From the NCBI GenBank assembly GCA_005878685.1, contig VBLN01000045.1:2907-18782 (forward strand): a DNA stretch of 15,876 nt, read 5' to 3'. The translations under genes and the position numbers were made by a program. The notes beneath the pieces are model-generated. The model was not told the origin of the DNA and searched no databases. It worked only from the letters and a program-made list of their open reading frames with translations. The DNA comes from Deltaproteobacteria bacterium. Lineage in GTDB: Bacteria > Desulfobacterota > Binatia > UBA9968. Positions 6,855 to 13,641 of this stretch are shown here, piece by piece; within the stretch, counting starts at the first letter, position 1, and each line of letters opens with the position of its first letter.

Positions 6855-7028
6855 TTTGACTCCTCCCTTTTTATTTAAGCTTGGCAGTTTTCTTCCGCCC
6901 GATCCTTACAATCACAAGGAAAGGAACGCAACCTAAATAAGTGGGGCGATCCAGGCGCCCTTTGAAGTCCCAACTCAGCCTGTCCTCATTGTCTGCGCAT
7001 AGACTTGTTATTATCCCGCCTCGCGGAT

Positions 7029-7071
7029 GGAAATGACGGTATTCCTCGCTTCCGGCAGTCTTACTGTGCTA
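7029..7071 (+). repeat. Short direct repeat, copy 2 (with 22-base insert)
   Basis: GGAAATGACGGTA (7029-7041) and CTGTGCTA (7064-7071) are separated by 22 bases absent from copy 1 at 6640-6660. It lies just upstream of the release-factor-like gene and so could also belong to its leader. Confidence 0.45.
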
Positions 7072-7082
7072 AACCTTAGACC

Positions 7083-7508
7083 ATGGCTCTAAACATAGTT
7101 TCACCTGGAAAAGAAAGATCCCTGTTAGAGCGCATGCAGTCTTTGGGTGTCCGGGAGCAGGACATCGAAGAACAATTTGTTCGCTCTTCGGGAGCTGGCG
7201 GTCAGAAAGTCAACAAGGCTTCTACCTGTGTTGTGCTCCACCATCGGCCCACAGGCATTCGGGTGAAGTGCCAAAGAGAGCGCTCGCAGGCTCTCAATCG
7301 TTTTTTGGCGCGAAGAATCCTGCTCGACAAGATCGAGGTGAAGCTCAAGGGAGCCGAGGCCGCAGAGCAGCAAGAGATTGCCAGGATTCGCCGGCAGAAA
7401 AGAAAGCGCTCACGGCGCGCCAAGCTTAAGCTCCTTGCGGACAAGCGCCGCCAGGCGGAGAAGAAATCTTCGCGGGCCGGCGTGCGGCCTGAACACTACG
7501 ACGATTGA
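7083..7508 (+). CDS. GGQ-domain peptide chain release factor-like protein
   Basis: A 141-residue protein built around the class-I release factor catalytic domain. Residues 34-46 ([13 protein letters not shown]) hold the GGQ motif at 39-41, whose glutamine promotes peptidyl-tRNA hydrolysis on the ribosome. '[22 protein letters not shown]' (about 57-78) follows as in RF1/RF2 and ArfB-type proteins. The C-terminal third is a strongly basic helix ([21 protein letters not shown]), as in codon-independent rescue factors, where it enters the empty mRNA channel. There is no codon-recognition domain. A role in rescue of stalled ribosomes is therefore likely, but it could belong to the poorly characterised 'peptide chain release factor-like' group rather than true ArfB. 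The ATG at 7083 has only a weak ribosome binding site. Confidence 0.85.
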   Translation: MALNIVSPGKERSLLERMQSLGVREQDIEEQFVRSSGAGGQKVNKASTCVVLHHRPTGIRVKCQRERSQALNRFLARRILLDKIEVKLKGAEAAEQQEIARIRRQKRKRSRRAKLKLLADKRRQAEKKSSRAGVRPEHYDD

Positions 7509-7555
7509 GCAGAGAGGGATCAGGTGGTCGGACGGCGTTTGGAGCCTTGCTCTTC

Positions 7556-7723
7556 TCAGGCTCTGCTCTTGGAAGCAATCCACGCGACAACCCCGATGAC
7601 CGCGAGGACCAGAATGACTCCCACCCAGACTCCGGCCTTGAAGATGCCTGCGATCACCATACAGCCGGTCAGGGTCACAGTAGAAAGGAGCAGAAGTGCG
7701 AATAGGGACCAAGAGCGGTTCAT
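7556..7723 (-). CDS. Small lipoprotein-like membrane protein, 55 aa
   Basis: A 55-residue minus-strand frame from ATG 7723 to TGA 7558-7556, with a TGGAGG ribosome binding site 6 bases before the ATG. It begins with a lipoprotein signal (MNRSWSLFALLLLSTVTLTG-C), and LTGC fits a lipobox with the acylated Cys at 21. This is followed by 'VIAGIFKAGVWVGVILVLAV', a second hydrophobic helix to about residue 49, and a basic end. The 'GxFKAGxWxG' pattern resembles a family of roughly 55-residue proteins often mislabelled phosphatidate cytidylyltransferase; the true function is unknown. A promoter-like pair lies upstream at 7764-7791. Plus-strand frames over the same DNA show no family features. Confidence 0.75.
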   Translation of the reverse strand: MNRSWSLFALLLLSTVTLTGCMVIAGIFKAGVWVGVILVLAVIGVVAWIASKSRA

Positions 7724-7763
7724 GGGCGTCCTCCAGAGGCGCGGTTGGTACGCTTACCTCAAT

Positions 7764-7791
7764 ATTGTAGCAATGGACACGTACGCGGCAA
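7764..7791 (-). promoter_or_regulatory. Predicted promoter of the 55-aa lipoprotein gene
   Basis: On the minus strand, TTGCCG (7791-7786), 16 bases, then TACAAT (7769-7764, 5 of 6). The predicted leader is about 35 bases and includes the ribosome binding site. Confidence 0.38.
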
Positions 7792-7837
7792 GACAGTGGG
7801 ACATTATTGCAGGAGCTTCAGCGGTGGAACTGGGCGA

Positions 7838-7963
7838 TCAGGCTGCATGCACGGTGGCGACGCATTCATCGACGGTTGTCTCACCCCACAACATGCCGAT
7901 GCCACCGCCACCTAAACTCACCGTGGAGACTGGCGGGAGCCTGCCGAAACTGTGTCTTTCCAT
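7838..7963 (-). pseudogene. Aldo/keto reductase N-terminal remnant
   Basis: A 41-codon frame on the minus strand (ATG 7963 to TGA 7840-7838) encodes a typical aldo/keto reductase start: MERHSFGRL, then VSTVSLGGGGIGMLWGETT, then VDECVATVHAA. Family members continue with 'AGIxxxDTAxxYG' carrying the catalytic Asp and Tyr, but no frame downstream of the TGA shows this. Only the first beta strand and helix remain out of roughly 300 residues, so it cannot be active. It lies downstream of the MFS gene on the same strand. It could instead be a chance resemblance, but the run of family-consistent residues argues against that. Confidence 0.6.
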
Positions 7964-8055
7964 TCTCGATACTTCGTGGGGCTCAAATCGTCCCGCTCTA
8001 CACGACTCGCCCCTGGGTAGCTCAATGACTACTTACGCGTGAACTACTTAGTAGC

Positions 8056-9312
8056 TCACACAGCAACTTGAGCTAACGAAGCTTGCCTCGATAACCAATG
8101 GGCGCGCAACGGCTTTAAGGCAAACAATGCTAGCAATGCGCCTATCCAATCAAACACGATTGCCAGGATGAAGATCGGATACCAGTTGCCGCTGCTACCC
8201 GCGATTAAGCTGCCAATAGGCACCAGCAATGAGGCGGTGCCCTTTGCTGTATACAGCAGACCATAGTTGGTGGTCGCGAACTTCCTGCCAAACAGATCTC
8301 CGCAAGTGGCGGGGAACAAACTGTAAATCTCACCCCAACCGAAGAACGTTAGTCCAGAAAAGATCACGAATAAAACTGGGATATGGGCGAAGGAGAGGAG
8401 CAGCAGAATCGCAAACCCTTCCAGCCCGAACGCGATGAACATCGTGTTCTCGCGGCCGATATGGTCGGAGATCCAGCCGAAGAAGGGGCGCGTGGCCCCA
8501 TTTAAGATACGGTCCAAGGAGAGGGCGAACGGCAGCGCGGCCATGGCGAAGCCGAACAAAGAAACCGGGCTGTCAGCGACGTGGAAATCTTTGGCGATGG
8601 GACCGAGTTGGGCTGTCGCCATCAATCCGCCCATGGCAAGCATGGTCATCATAATGTAGAGAAGATAAAAGGCTGGCGTCTTGAGCATTTGTGCAGGCGT
8701 AAAATCCTGCGTTGTTTGCGAATCCACGGGCACGGTTATTCTAGCCAGGTCCTCTTTTTGTGGAGCCCGCATCAAAAGCGCGGATGCTAACACGACTGTG
8801 CCTTGGAGAATTCCCCAGGTCAAAAAAGCGGACTGATATCCGCTTGCGTTGATCTGGTTGGCGATGGGGATGATGGTCAATGCTGACCCGGCGCCGAATC
8901 CAGCCGCCGTGAGACCAGCAGCCAGGCCGCGACGGTCCGGAAACCACTTGAGCGCTGCGCCACTGGCAGTGCCGTATACGATACCGGCGCCGACGCCGCC
9001 GACAACGCCTCCGGCATAGAGCATAGCGAGCGAATCGGCATCGGCATTGAGGATCCACGCGAGGCCAACCATGATCCCACCGACCGCTACGACGAGGCGC
9101 GGCCCGTAGCGATCCACGAAATAGGCTTCGAACGGCACAAGCCACGTCTCTGCCAAGACAAATAGAGAAAAGGCTACCTGGATCGCCGTCTTACCCCAAT
9201 GAAACTGATTGTCAATCGGAGTTACGAACAGAGTCCAGCCATATTGAAGGTTGGCTATCGCCACCATCCCGACAATGCCAACAATGAGCTGCAGCCAGCG
9301 GTTGCGGAACAT
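8056..9312 (-). CDS. MFS transporter, OxlT (oxalate/formate antiporter)-like
   Basis: A 418-residue major facilitator with about 12 membrane helices. Start placed at ATG 9312, because AAGGAGGT lies 7 bases upstream; the longer TTG start at 9333 would put that ribosome binding site inside the gene. Family signs are the loop-2 motif FVDRYGPRLVVAVGG, the 'ALKWFPDRRGLAAGLTAAGFGAG' region typical of OxlT/monocarboxylate-like members, the loop-8 motif 'GWISDHIGR', and 'NYGLLYTAKGTASLLVP'. The Arg in 'ILNGATRPFFGW' and the Lys in 'YTAKGTAS' are candidates for the two dicarboxylate-binding residues of OxlT (R272, K355). That match comes from position only, without an alignment. No oxalyl-CoA genes are nearby, so the substrate is probably a small carboxylate but unproven. 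Confidence 0.85.
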   Translation of the reverse strand: MFRNRWLQLIVGIVGMVAIANLQYGWTLFVTPIDNQFHWGKTAIQVAFSLFVLAETWLVPFEAYFVDRYGPRLVVAVGGIMVGLAWILNADADSLAMLYAGGVVGGVGAGIVYGTASGAALKWFPDRRGLAAGLTAAGFGAGSALTIIPIANQINASGYQSAFLTWGILQGTVVLASALLMRAPQKEDLARITVPVDSQTTQDFTPAQMLKTPAFYLLYIMMTMLAMGGLMATAQLGPIAKDFHVADSPVSLFGFAMAALPFALSLDRILNGATRPFFGWISDHIGRENTMFIAFGLEGFAILLLLSFAHIPVLFVIFSGLTFFGWGEIYSLFPATCGDLFGRKFATTNYGLLYTAKGTASLLVPIGSLIAGSSGNWYPIFILAIVFDWIGALLALFALKPLRAHWLSRQASLAQVAV

Positions 9313-9368
9313 CGAAGATACCTCCTTTTTCAATCAGAGATTGGCAGACCGTCGTCTAACTTTCTCCA

Positions 9369-9395
9369 ATTTTATACTATGAGCGCAAAAGTCAA
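9369..9395 (-). promoter_or_regulatory. Predicted promoter of the MFS gene
   Basis: On the minus strand, TTGACT (9395-9390, 5 of 6), a short 15-base spacer, then TAAAAT (9374-9369, 5 of 6). A TATAAA overlaps the -10 region. The predicted leader is about 50 bases to ATG 9312. Confidence 0.38.
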
Positions 9396-9539
9396 GACGG
9401 GGAGAAAAAACTGCAGTGGTTCAGCTCGGGTAAGATCACTCACATAGTGCGGGATGGGTGGGTGTCGTAACAGCCAATGGAAATCGCTTCGCGCGCTATT
9501 CCCGGGCGCGTGCTGCGATCACGCTGCTGACAGAAGCCT

Positions 9540-9553
9540 GCCGCGCAAGCGGC
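9540..9553 (-). terminator. Hairpin just after the VOC gene, possible terminator
   Basis: GCCGC-GCAA-GCGGC is a perfect 5-bp stem with a 4-base loop, starting 3 bases past the VOC stop on the minus strand. There is no T-run after it in that direction, so it would be a weak or Rho-assisted terminator, or a 3'-end stabiliser. Confidence 0.35.
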
Positions 9554-9556
9554 TGA

Positions 9557-9961
9557 TTACTTGGTGCCGAGCCAGCCGTGCTCGGACAGATCGATCGTCA
9601 CGCCGTCCGGCCCTGTGAACTTGACCTCGACGTTGCCTCGCTTGGCCATCTCTTCCGTTCCCGGGTAAGGACGGTGGATAGCACCCGCCTTCTCGATGCG
9701 CGCTTGGGCCTCCACCATGTCCTCGACTTCGACACCGAAGTGGTGGATGCCGGTGTACCTAAGCGCGCCCTCTGTGGTGGCGGGTTCGTCGTATCTGAAC
9801 TTGAGGATCGCTAGGTTTACGTGGCCGTCGCTCAGGTAGTAGCCCTCAGAGGTCGGGGAGTTAACTTTACCCACCTCTTTCAAGCCGATGCCCTCGATGT
9901 AGAACCGCTTCGTCGCCTCCAGGTCTCGCGTGGCGATCGCGATGTGCCGAATTCGTGCCAT
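9557..9961 (-). CDS. VOC-family (glyoxalase/dioxygenase fold) protein
   Basis: A 134-residue vicinal-oxygen-chelate protein of two beta-alpha-beta-beta-beta modules. Module 1 begins with 'IRHIAIATRDLEATKRFY' (metal-ligand candidate H6). Module 2 has 'GIHHFGVEVEDM' (H73/H74) and ends 'FTGPDGVTIDLSEH', with D124 or E127 at the position of the last metal ligand. The fold serves glyoxalase I, epimerases, extradiol dioxygenases and resistance proteins; the exact reaction is not decidable here. A perfect AAGGAGGT ribosome binding site precedes the ATG by 6 bases. It lies 45 bases downstream of a binding-protein gene on the same strand, so the two probably form an operon. Confidence 0.87.
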   Translation of the reverse strand: MARIRHIAIATRDLEATKRFYIEGIGLKEVGKVNSPTSEGYYLSDGHVNLAILKFRYDEPATTEGALRYTGIHHFGVEVEDMVEAQARIEKAGAIHRPYPGTEEMAKRGNVEVKFTGPDGVTIDLSEHGWLGTK

Positions 9962-10006
9962 TGTCTACCTCCTTCTTCTGCGCCCTCTTTTCTCCGTGAG
10001 AACTGG

Positions 10007-11092
10007 CTAATTTTTCCAGAGCTGCTTGAAAAACCCGCTCTGCTCGATTTCTTGAAGCAGTGAAAAATCGACAAAACTCTCCGGCGCCACATTTCTTGCC
10101 CGGGGCTGGGATTCAGCGGCGCTGTCTAAAATGAACTTGATGCTCTTGAGCGTCGGGTACGGAATTTTTTGAACCCTTTGCGAATAAAAAGCATAGGCAT
10201 CCTCCAGCACTTCTTTTTCATCCACGCGCAAATACTTTTTCATCACCCGAATGGAAAAATCCCGGTCAGTCCGAAATCGGTGGAGACCCTCGGCGTAAGC
10301 CTGGACAAAGGACTTAACGACGGGCCGCCGCTCGCGCAGGTATTTAGTAGTCACCGTGATGCAAGTCTGCTGCAGCTCCATACCGAGCGTGTCGATGTCG
10401 AAAAGCTCTTTCATGCCGAGCCGTTTCGCCCGGCTCGTATTGGGAGGAGAAGCGAAGCCGGCTTCGATCGCCCCTCTTTCCATCGCCGTGACGATCTCCG
10501 GCAGGCCGCCCAATTGGATAATCGCCACGTCCGTGCCGCGCTTGAGGCCGTAGCGCTCGAGAAAGATTGCCACGGCCGTGTCGCTCAACGCGCCGAATCT
10601 CGATATCCCGAGTTTTTTTCCTTTGAGATCCTCCGGCGTCTTAATTTCCGGACGGGCGTAAATCGAGCCGACGAGCCGGTTGAGCGAGCTGGCCACGATC
10701 CTGACGTCCGCCCCCGCCAAGATCGCCCCGGAAGTGGAGACCCCCGTTACCTGGGCTAGTTGGATTTCACCCGCGATCAGCGCCTGGGTAGCTGCGACCG
10801 CGGGAATATAAATCAGATCCGCTTCGATGCCGTACTTCGCGAGGTACCCGCCCTCCTTTGCCATCCAAACAGCGACCTGAGTTCCGGAGAGAGCCGCGTA
10901 GGCTGCCTTAATGGGTTCAGCAAAGACCTCCGCGCTGCTTAGCAGTGTTAGCACCAGCGCAAGAGGTTTAACCAAAAAAAGCCAGACTCCTCTCCTAGCA
11001 GAAATACTTAGTCCTTTACTTCGAGGGAGACTGCTTGAGCCGCTATACCGCCGATCTTCGAGCAACGTTTGTGGGCGACCAGGAAATTTCAT
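10007..11092 (-). CDS. ABC transporter substrate-binding protein, NMT1/SsuA-like (second copy)
   Basis: A 361-residue binding protein of the same superfamily as the one at 2753. Start set at ATG 11092, because GAGGAGG lies 8 bases upstream; a longer GTG start (11113) would include that site. The N-terminus is unusual: about 35 basic, polar residues before the hydrophobic core (VWLFLVKPLALVLTLL), with likely cleavage at 'EVFA-EP' near residue 59. The mature part shows 'AVWMAKEGGYLAKYGIEADL', 'QALIAGEIQLAQVTG', 'IKTPEDLKGKKLGISRFG' and 'AAESQPRARNVAPESFVDFS', as in NMT1-type proteins. No permease or ATPase is adjacent. It probably heads an operon with the VOC gene. Ligand unknown. Confidence 0.87.
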   Translation of the reverse strand: MKFPGRPQTLLEDRRYSGSSSLPRSKGLSISARRGVWLFLVKPLALVLTLLSSAEVFAEPIKAAYAALSGTQVAVWMAKEGGYLAKYGIEADLIYIPAVAATQALIAGEIQLAQVTGVSTSGAILAGADVRIVASSLNRLVGSIYARPEIKTPEDLKGKKLGISRFGALSDTAVAIFLERYGLKRGTDVAIIQLGGLPEIVTAMERGAIEAGFASPPNTSRAKRLGMKELFDIDTLGMELQQTCITVTTKYLRERRPVVKSFVQAYAEGLHRFRTDRDFSIRVMKKYLRVDEKEVLEDAYAFYSQRVQKIPYPTLKSIKFILDSAAESQPRARNVAPESFVDFSLLQEIEQSGFFKQLWKN

Positions 11093-11171
11093 TTCAAGAT
11101 CCTCCTCTGTCACATTGCTTCACATCTGCCGGATTTTTACCTCGCGATCGACTTCTATCCACTCGATAATA

Positions 11172-11200
11172 GGATTTGGGATTTGGTTTGGGATGTGGGG
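11172..11200 (+). repeat. G-rich degenerate tandem repeat
   Basis: Two GGATTTG units are followed by GTTTG and GGATGTG and end in GGG. The G tracts (2, 3, 2, 3 and 4 long) could in principle form a two-layer quadruplex. It lies directly before dispersed repeat copy D, upstream of the divergently read binding-protein gene. Confidence 0.4.
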
Positions 11201-11261
11201 TCGGGCCTGAGCATTGACTTATCCTTCTTGCCGATTCGATTGCACTGGCAACTGCGGTCCA
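11199..11261 (+). repeat. Dispersed intergenic repeat, copy D
   Basis: The longest copy: GCCTGAGCATTGACTTATCC, then TTCTTGCCGA, TTCGATTGCACTGGCAACTG and CGGTCCA. It is close to A and C at the left and to A and B at the right. It lies between the binding-protein gene and the NHL gene. The rest of that 251-base gap (11093-11343) holds the G-rich tract and nothing else recognised. Confidence 0.6.
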
Positions 11262-11343
11262 CTCAGAAGGCATTAGGCGGGAGGCGAGGCAACAGTCAGA
11301 GCCAAGAAGCCGACCTTCCGAGGACGCATTCCGAGCCCGTGTT

Positions 11344-12348
11344 TTACTGCTTCCTGACGTACTTCCTCAGATTCATCGTGCTGGTCTCCCCCGCGTAGAG
11401 GTTGCCCGCGGCATCCGCCGCGATCCCTTCGGTCGTGCTGGTCGGCTTCTCTTCCGGACCGAGGGCCGGGACAAAGGCGGTGACCTTGCCGTCCCTGGCG
11501 CTGCCGATGCGGATGCCCGGTCTGACGCCCGGGTTGTTTTTCGCGTTCGACTGGTGATCGGCGACGTAAAGAATGTCGTTGCGGTCGATGAAGAGCCCGC
11601 TCGGCCGGCCGAACTGCTTCCACTCGGCGAGGAATTTTCCGTCCTGGTCGAAGATCTGGACGCGGTTGTTGCTCCGGTCACCGACGAAGATCCGCCCGGT
11701 GGAATCGATGGCGATCGCGTGCGGCGTGTCGAACTCGCCGGGGCCCGAGCCTTTCCTGCCCCACGCCTTGACAAACTTCCCGTCCTTCGAGAGCTTCACG
11801 ACGCGCGCGTTGGACTCCCCGCCGTGTCCGTCCGCGACGAAAATGTCGCCGTTCGGCGCGGTCACGACATCGCAGGGCCGGTTGAACGTGTCGGGCCCGT
11901 CGCCGGCAACTCCCGCCTTGCCGAGGGTCATCAGCACCTTTCCTTCCGGGCTGAATTTGAATACCTGATGGCCCTTGCCGTCTTTGCCGGTCGCATCGCT
12001 CGCCCAGACGTTGCCGTCGCGGTCCAAGTGGAAACCGTGCGGCTGATTGAACATCCCCGCGCCGAACATCTTCAGGACTTTGCCTGACGGATCGAGCTTG
12101 ATGATCGGCGCCAGGTTCGAGCCGGCACAGCTGGTTCCGCCGCACCGTTCGAACACCCAGATATTGCCGTCGCGGTCGATATCGACCCCGATGGTCCCTC
12201 CCCACTTCCTGCCGTCGGGGAGCGTTCCCCAGCCCTCTTCGATGCGATACGGATTGTCCTGCGCGTAGGCTCCCGTCCCAAGCATCGGGACCATCACGAC
12301 AAGCGCTGCTGCGACACCCAAGATCAGGCAACGTGCATGGAACATCAT
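11344..12348 (-). CDS. Exported NHL-repeat beta-propeller protein (amidating-lyase-like)
   Basis: A 334-residue protein. Start at ATG 12348, directly after GGGAGGTGGCC; the frame stays open further upstream without a ribosome binding site. Residues 1-29 are a signal peptide (hydrophobic core VAAALVVMVPML, cleavage at AYA-QD). The rest is a propeller of NHL-type blades, each with a 'GxxxDxxGxIxVxD' strand pair: 'GVDIDRDGNIWVFE', 'GFHLDRDGNVWASD', 'VVTAPNGDIFVADG', 'AIAIDSTGRIFVGDRSNNRV', 'GLFIDRNDILYVAD', 'GIAADAAGNLYAGE'. 'QPHGFHLD' and 'TPHAIAID' carry the histidines at the blade positions that bind zinc in peptidyl-alpha-hydroxyglycine amidating lyase, so relatives often get that name. A lyase function here is unproven; a binding or sensor role is equally possible. 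It is divergent from the binding protein at 12583. Confidence 0.85.
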   Translation of the reverse strand: MMFHARCLILGVAAALVVMVPMLGTGAYAQDNPYRIEEGWGTLPDGRKWGGTIGVDIDRDGNIWVFERCGGTSCAGSNLAPIIKLDPSGKVLKMFGAGMFNQPHGFHLDRDGNVWASDATGKDGKGHQVFKFSPEGKVLMTLGKAGVAGDGPDTFNRPCDVVTAPNGDIFVADGHGGESNARVVKLSKDGKFVKAWGRKGSGPGEFDTPHAIAIDSTGRIFVGDRSNNRVQIFDQDGKFLAEWKQFGRPSGLFIDRNDILYVADHQSNAKNNPGVRPGIRIGSARDGKVTAFVPALGPEEKPTSTTEGIAADAAGNLYAGETSTMNLRKYVRKQ

Positions 12349-12360
12349 GGCCACCTCCCT

Positions 12361-12377
12361 GGACACGCGCTGTGTCC
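12361..12377. promoter_or_regulatory. Inverted repeat in the NHL gene leader
   Basis: GGACAC-GCGCT-GTGTCC is a perfect 6-bp inverted repeat, three bases from the GGGAGG ribosome binding site of the NHL gene. It could be a repressor operator or a leader hairpin controlling ribosome access. A second inverted repeat, GCCCA-CTT-TGGGC at 12387-12399, lies between it and the -10 box. Confidence 0.42.
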
Positions 12378-12401
12378 TCTGACAATGCCCACTTTGGGCG
12401 G

Positions 12402-12431
12402 AGAGTATCCGGAAGGGACGTGTTATGTCAA
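12402..12431 (-). promoter_or_regulatory. Predicted promoter of the NHL gene
   Basis: On the minus strand, TTGACA (12431-12426), 18 bases, TACTCT (12407-12402). It matches the GST promoter block in TTGACATAA and ATACTCTCC with identical spacing, 24 of 33 positions overall. The predicted transcript start falls within the inverted repeat at 12387-12399. Confidence 0.48.
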
Positions 12432-12521
12432 CGTGGCCTTGGCTTGGGGACGTAGCTGGACATCTCCCCCGATTTCGGCCTGCATGCGTGTCCGCGACGT
12501 GCAGCCGATCCCTCAAAACAA

Positions 12522-12550
12522 TGGACAAAGATTTGGCTTTTGTGTATTCA
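12522..12550 (+). promoter_or_regulatory. Weak promoter candidate for the family-1 binding protein
   Basis: TGGACA at 12522-12527 (5 of 6), 17 bases, then TATTCA at 12545-12550. The start codon is 33 bases further. Weak evidence. Confidence 0.28.
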
Positions 12551-12582
12551 GGATCAATCAAGAATCGGAGAGGAGTCAGGTT

Positions 12583-13588
12583 ATGAAGATCCCGAGAATG
12601 CTTATCCTGAGCGCGATCATGCTGACGGTCTCGCTTCCCGGCGTCCTTTTGGGTCAGGGCAGTAAACTGGTCGACGCTGCCAAGAAAGAAGGCGGCAGGG
12701 TGGTTATTTACGGCTCTATTGAGAATGACACCATCGACCTGATCGCTGCGGCCTGGAAAAAGAAAACGGGGCTGGAGGTAGATTACTGGCGAGACGCGGC
12801 TAACAAAGTTACAGACAGGGTCGCCACTGAGTCCCGTGCCGGAAAACCGCTCTTTGATGTCGTGCTGACGACCAAGTCCACGATGCAGCTTATCCAGAAA
12901 GACGGCTTTTTGGCCAAGTACGACTCACCTTCAGCGCGTGCCTTTCCGAAAGAGTTTCTAGATCCGAATCTTGGGCCGACCTACCGCAATACGATCATCG
13001 GCATTGTTTATAACACCGGCATCATTAAACCGGCCGACGCGCCAAAGTCGCTGGAGGATCTGGTCAAACCGCAATACAAAGGCAAAGTGGTCGTACCCGA
13101 CGCCAGCCAACACACGACCACGGCTCAATGGATGGCCAGCCTCCACAAAGTGATGGGCAGCAAGGAAAGGGCGGAGAAATTTATTCTCGACTTGGCGGCA
13201 ACGAAGCCCCTGCTAGTACCTTCTTTGACCCCTGCGGGGGAGCGTATTACCACGGGAGAGGCTCCAATCGGCATCGCTTTTTTAAAGAACGTGGTGTTTT
13301 ACGGTAAAAAGGGAGTCCCGTTAGACTACGTGAGACTCGGCAAGTTCCCAGTCCGTCGCGCTCGGCGCCAAGGCCCCACATCCGAATGCCGGCAAAGCCT
13401 TTATCGATTTTTTCCTCGGCGACGAGGCATTGCGATTGATGGCCGGAATCGGCGAGTTTGTCACCCGCAAAGGAATTTATCCGCCGCTGGCGGATGCGGA
13501 CAAAATCGAAATGGTCGAGATGGACGAGTTGGACAAAAAAGGCTTCGCCGAGAAGATGGCCGAGTATGGAAAGATCTTTTTGAAGTAG
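12583..13588 (+). pseudogene. Family-1 extracellular solute-binding protein (iron/polyamine-type), frameshifted
   Basis: ATG 12583 follows a GAGAGGAG ribosome binding site. The protein has a signal peptide (MKIPRMLILSAIMLTVSLPG, core to about 23) and a family-1 binding-protein body: 'KLVDAAKKEGGRVVIYGS', 'FDVVLTTKSTMQLIQKDG', 'NTIIGIVYNTGII', 'SLEDLVKPQYKGKVVVPD', 'GEAPIGIAFLKN'. At about 13341-13352 (codon 255, a CCC run at 13347-13349) the coding phase changes. The original frame goes on with basic, family-unlike residues to 13626. The frame one base later reads 'SVALGAKAPHPNAGKAFIDF', 'ALRLMAGIGEFVTRKGIY' and ends 'MAEYGKIFLK' with TAG at 13586-13588, exactly what the family requires. Without one base the product would be 334 residues, a normal length. 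It is either a recent mutation or a sequencing error. Confidence 0.85.
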
Positions 13589-13641
13589 AAGATTCAAAAA
13601 GTTCGTTTTCTCTTTCCTATCACTGATCAAGGGAGGATATC

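Larger units (their letters stand above)
7724..8055. other. Low-coding stretch between the 55-aa gene and the MFS gene
   Basis: About 330 bases with no intact gene. It contains the promoter-like pair at 7764-7791 and the aldo/keto reductase remnant at 7838-7963. The parts 7964-8055 and 7792-7837 show nothing recognisable. The two plus-strand frames that cross it have no ribosome binding site and no family features. Confidence 0.55.

Noticed and set aside
6676..6936. 86-codon plus-strand frame
   Set aside because: Begins inside repeat copy C, lacks a ribosome binding site, and lies opposite the better supported 45-aa membrane protein gene.
7524..8042. 172-codon plus-strand frame
   Set aside because: Lies opposite the 55-aa lipoprotein gene and the aldo/keto reductase remnant; no family features.
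12337..12582. N-terminal extension of the family-1 binding protein
   Set aside because: Covers the divergent promoter region; the ribosome binding site and signal peptide place the start at 12583.
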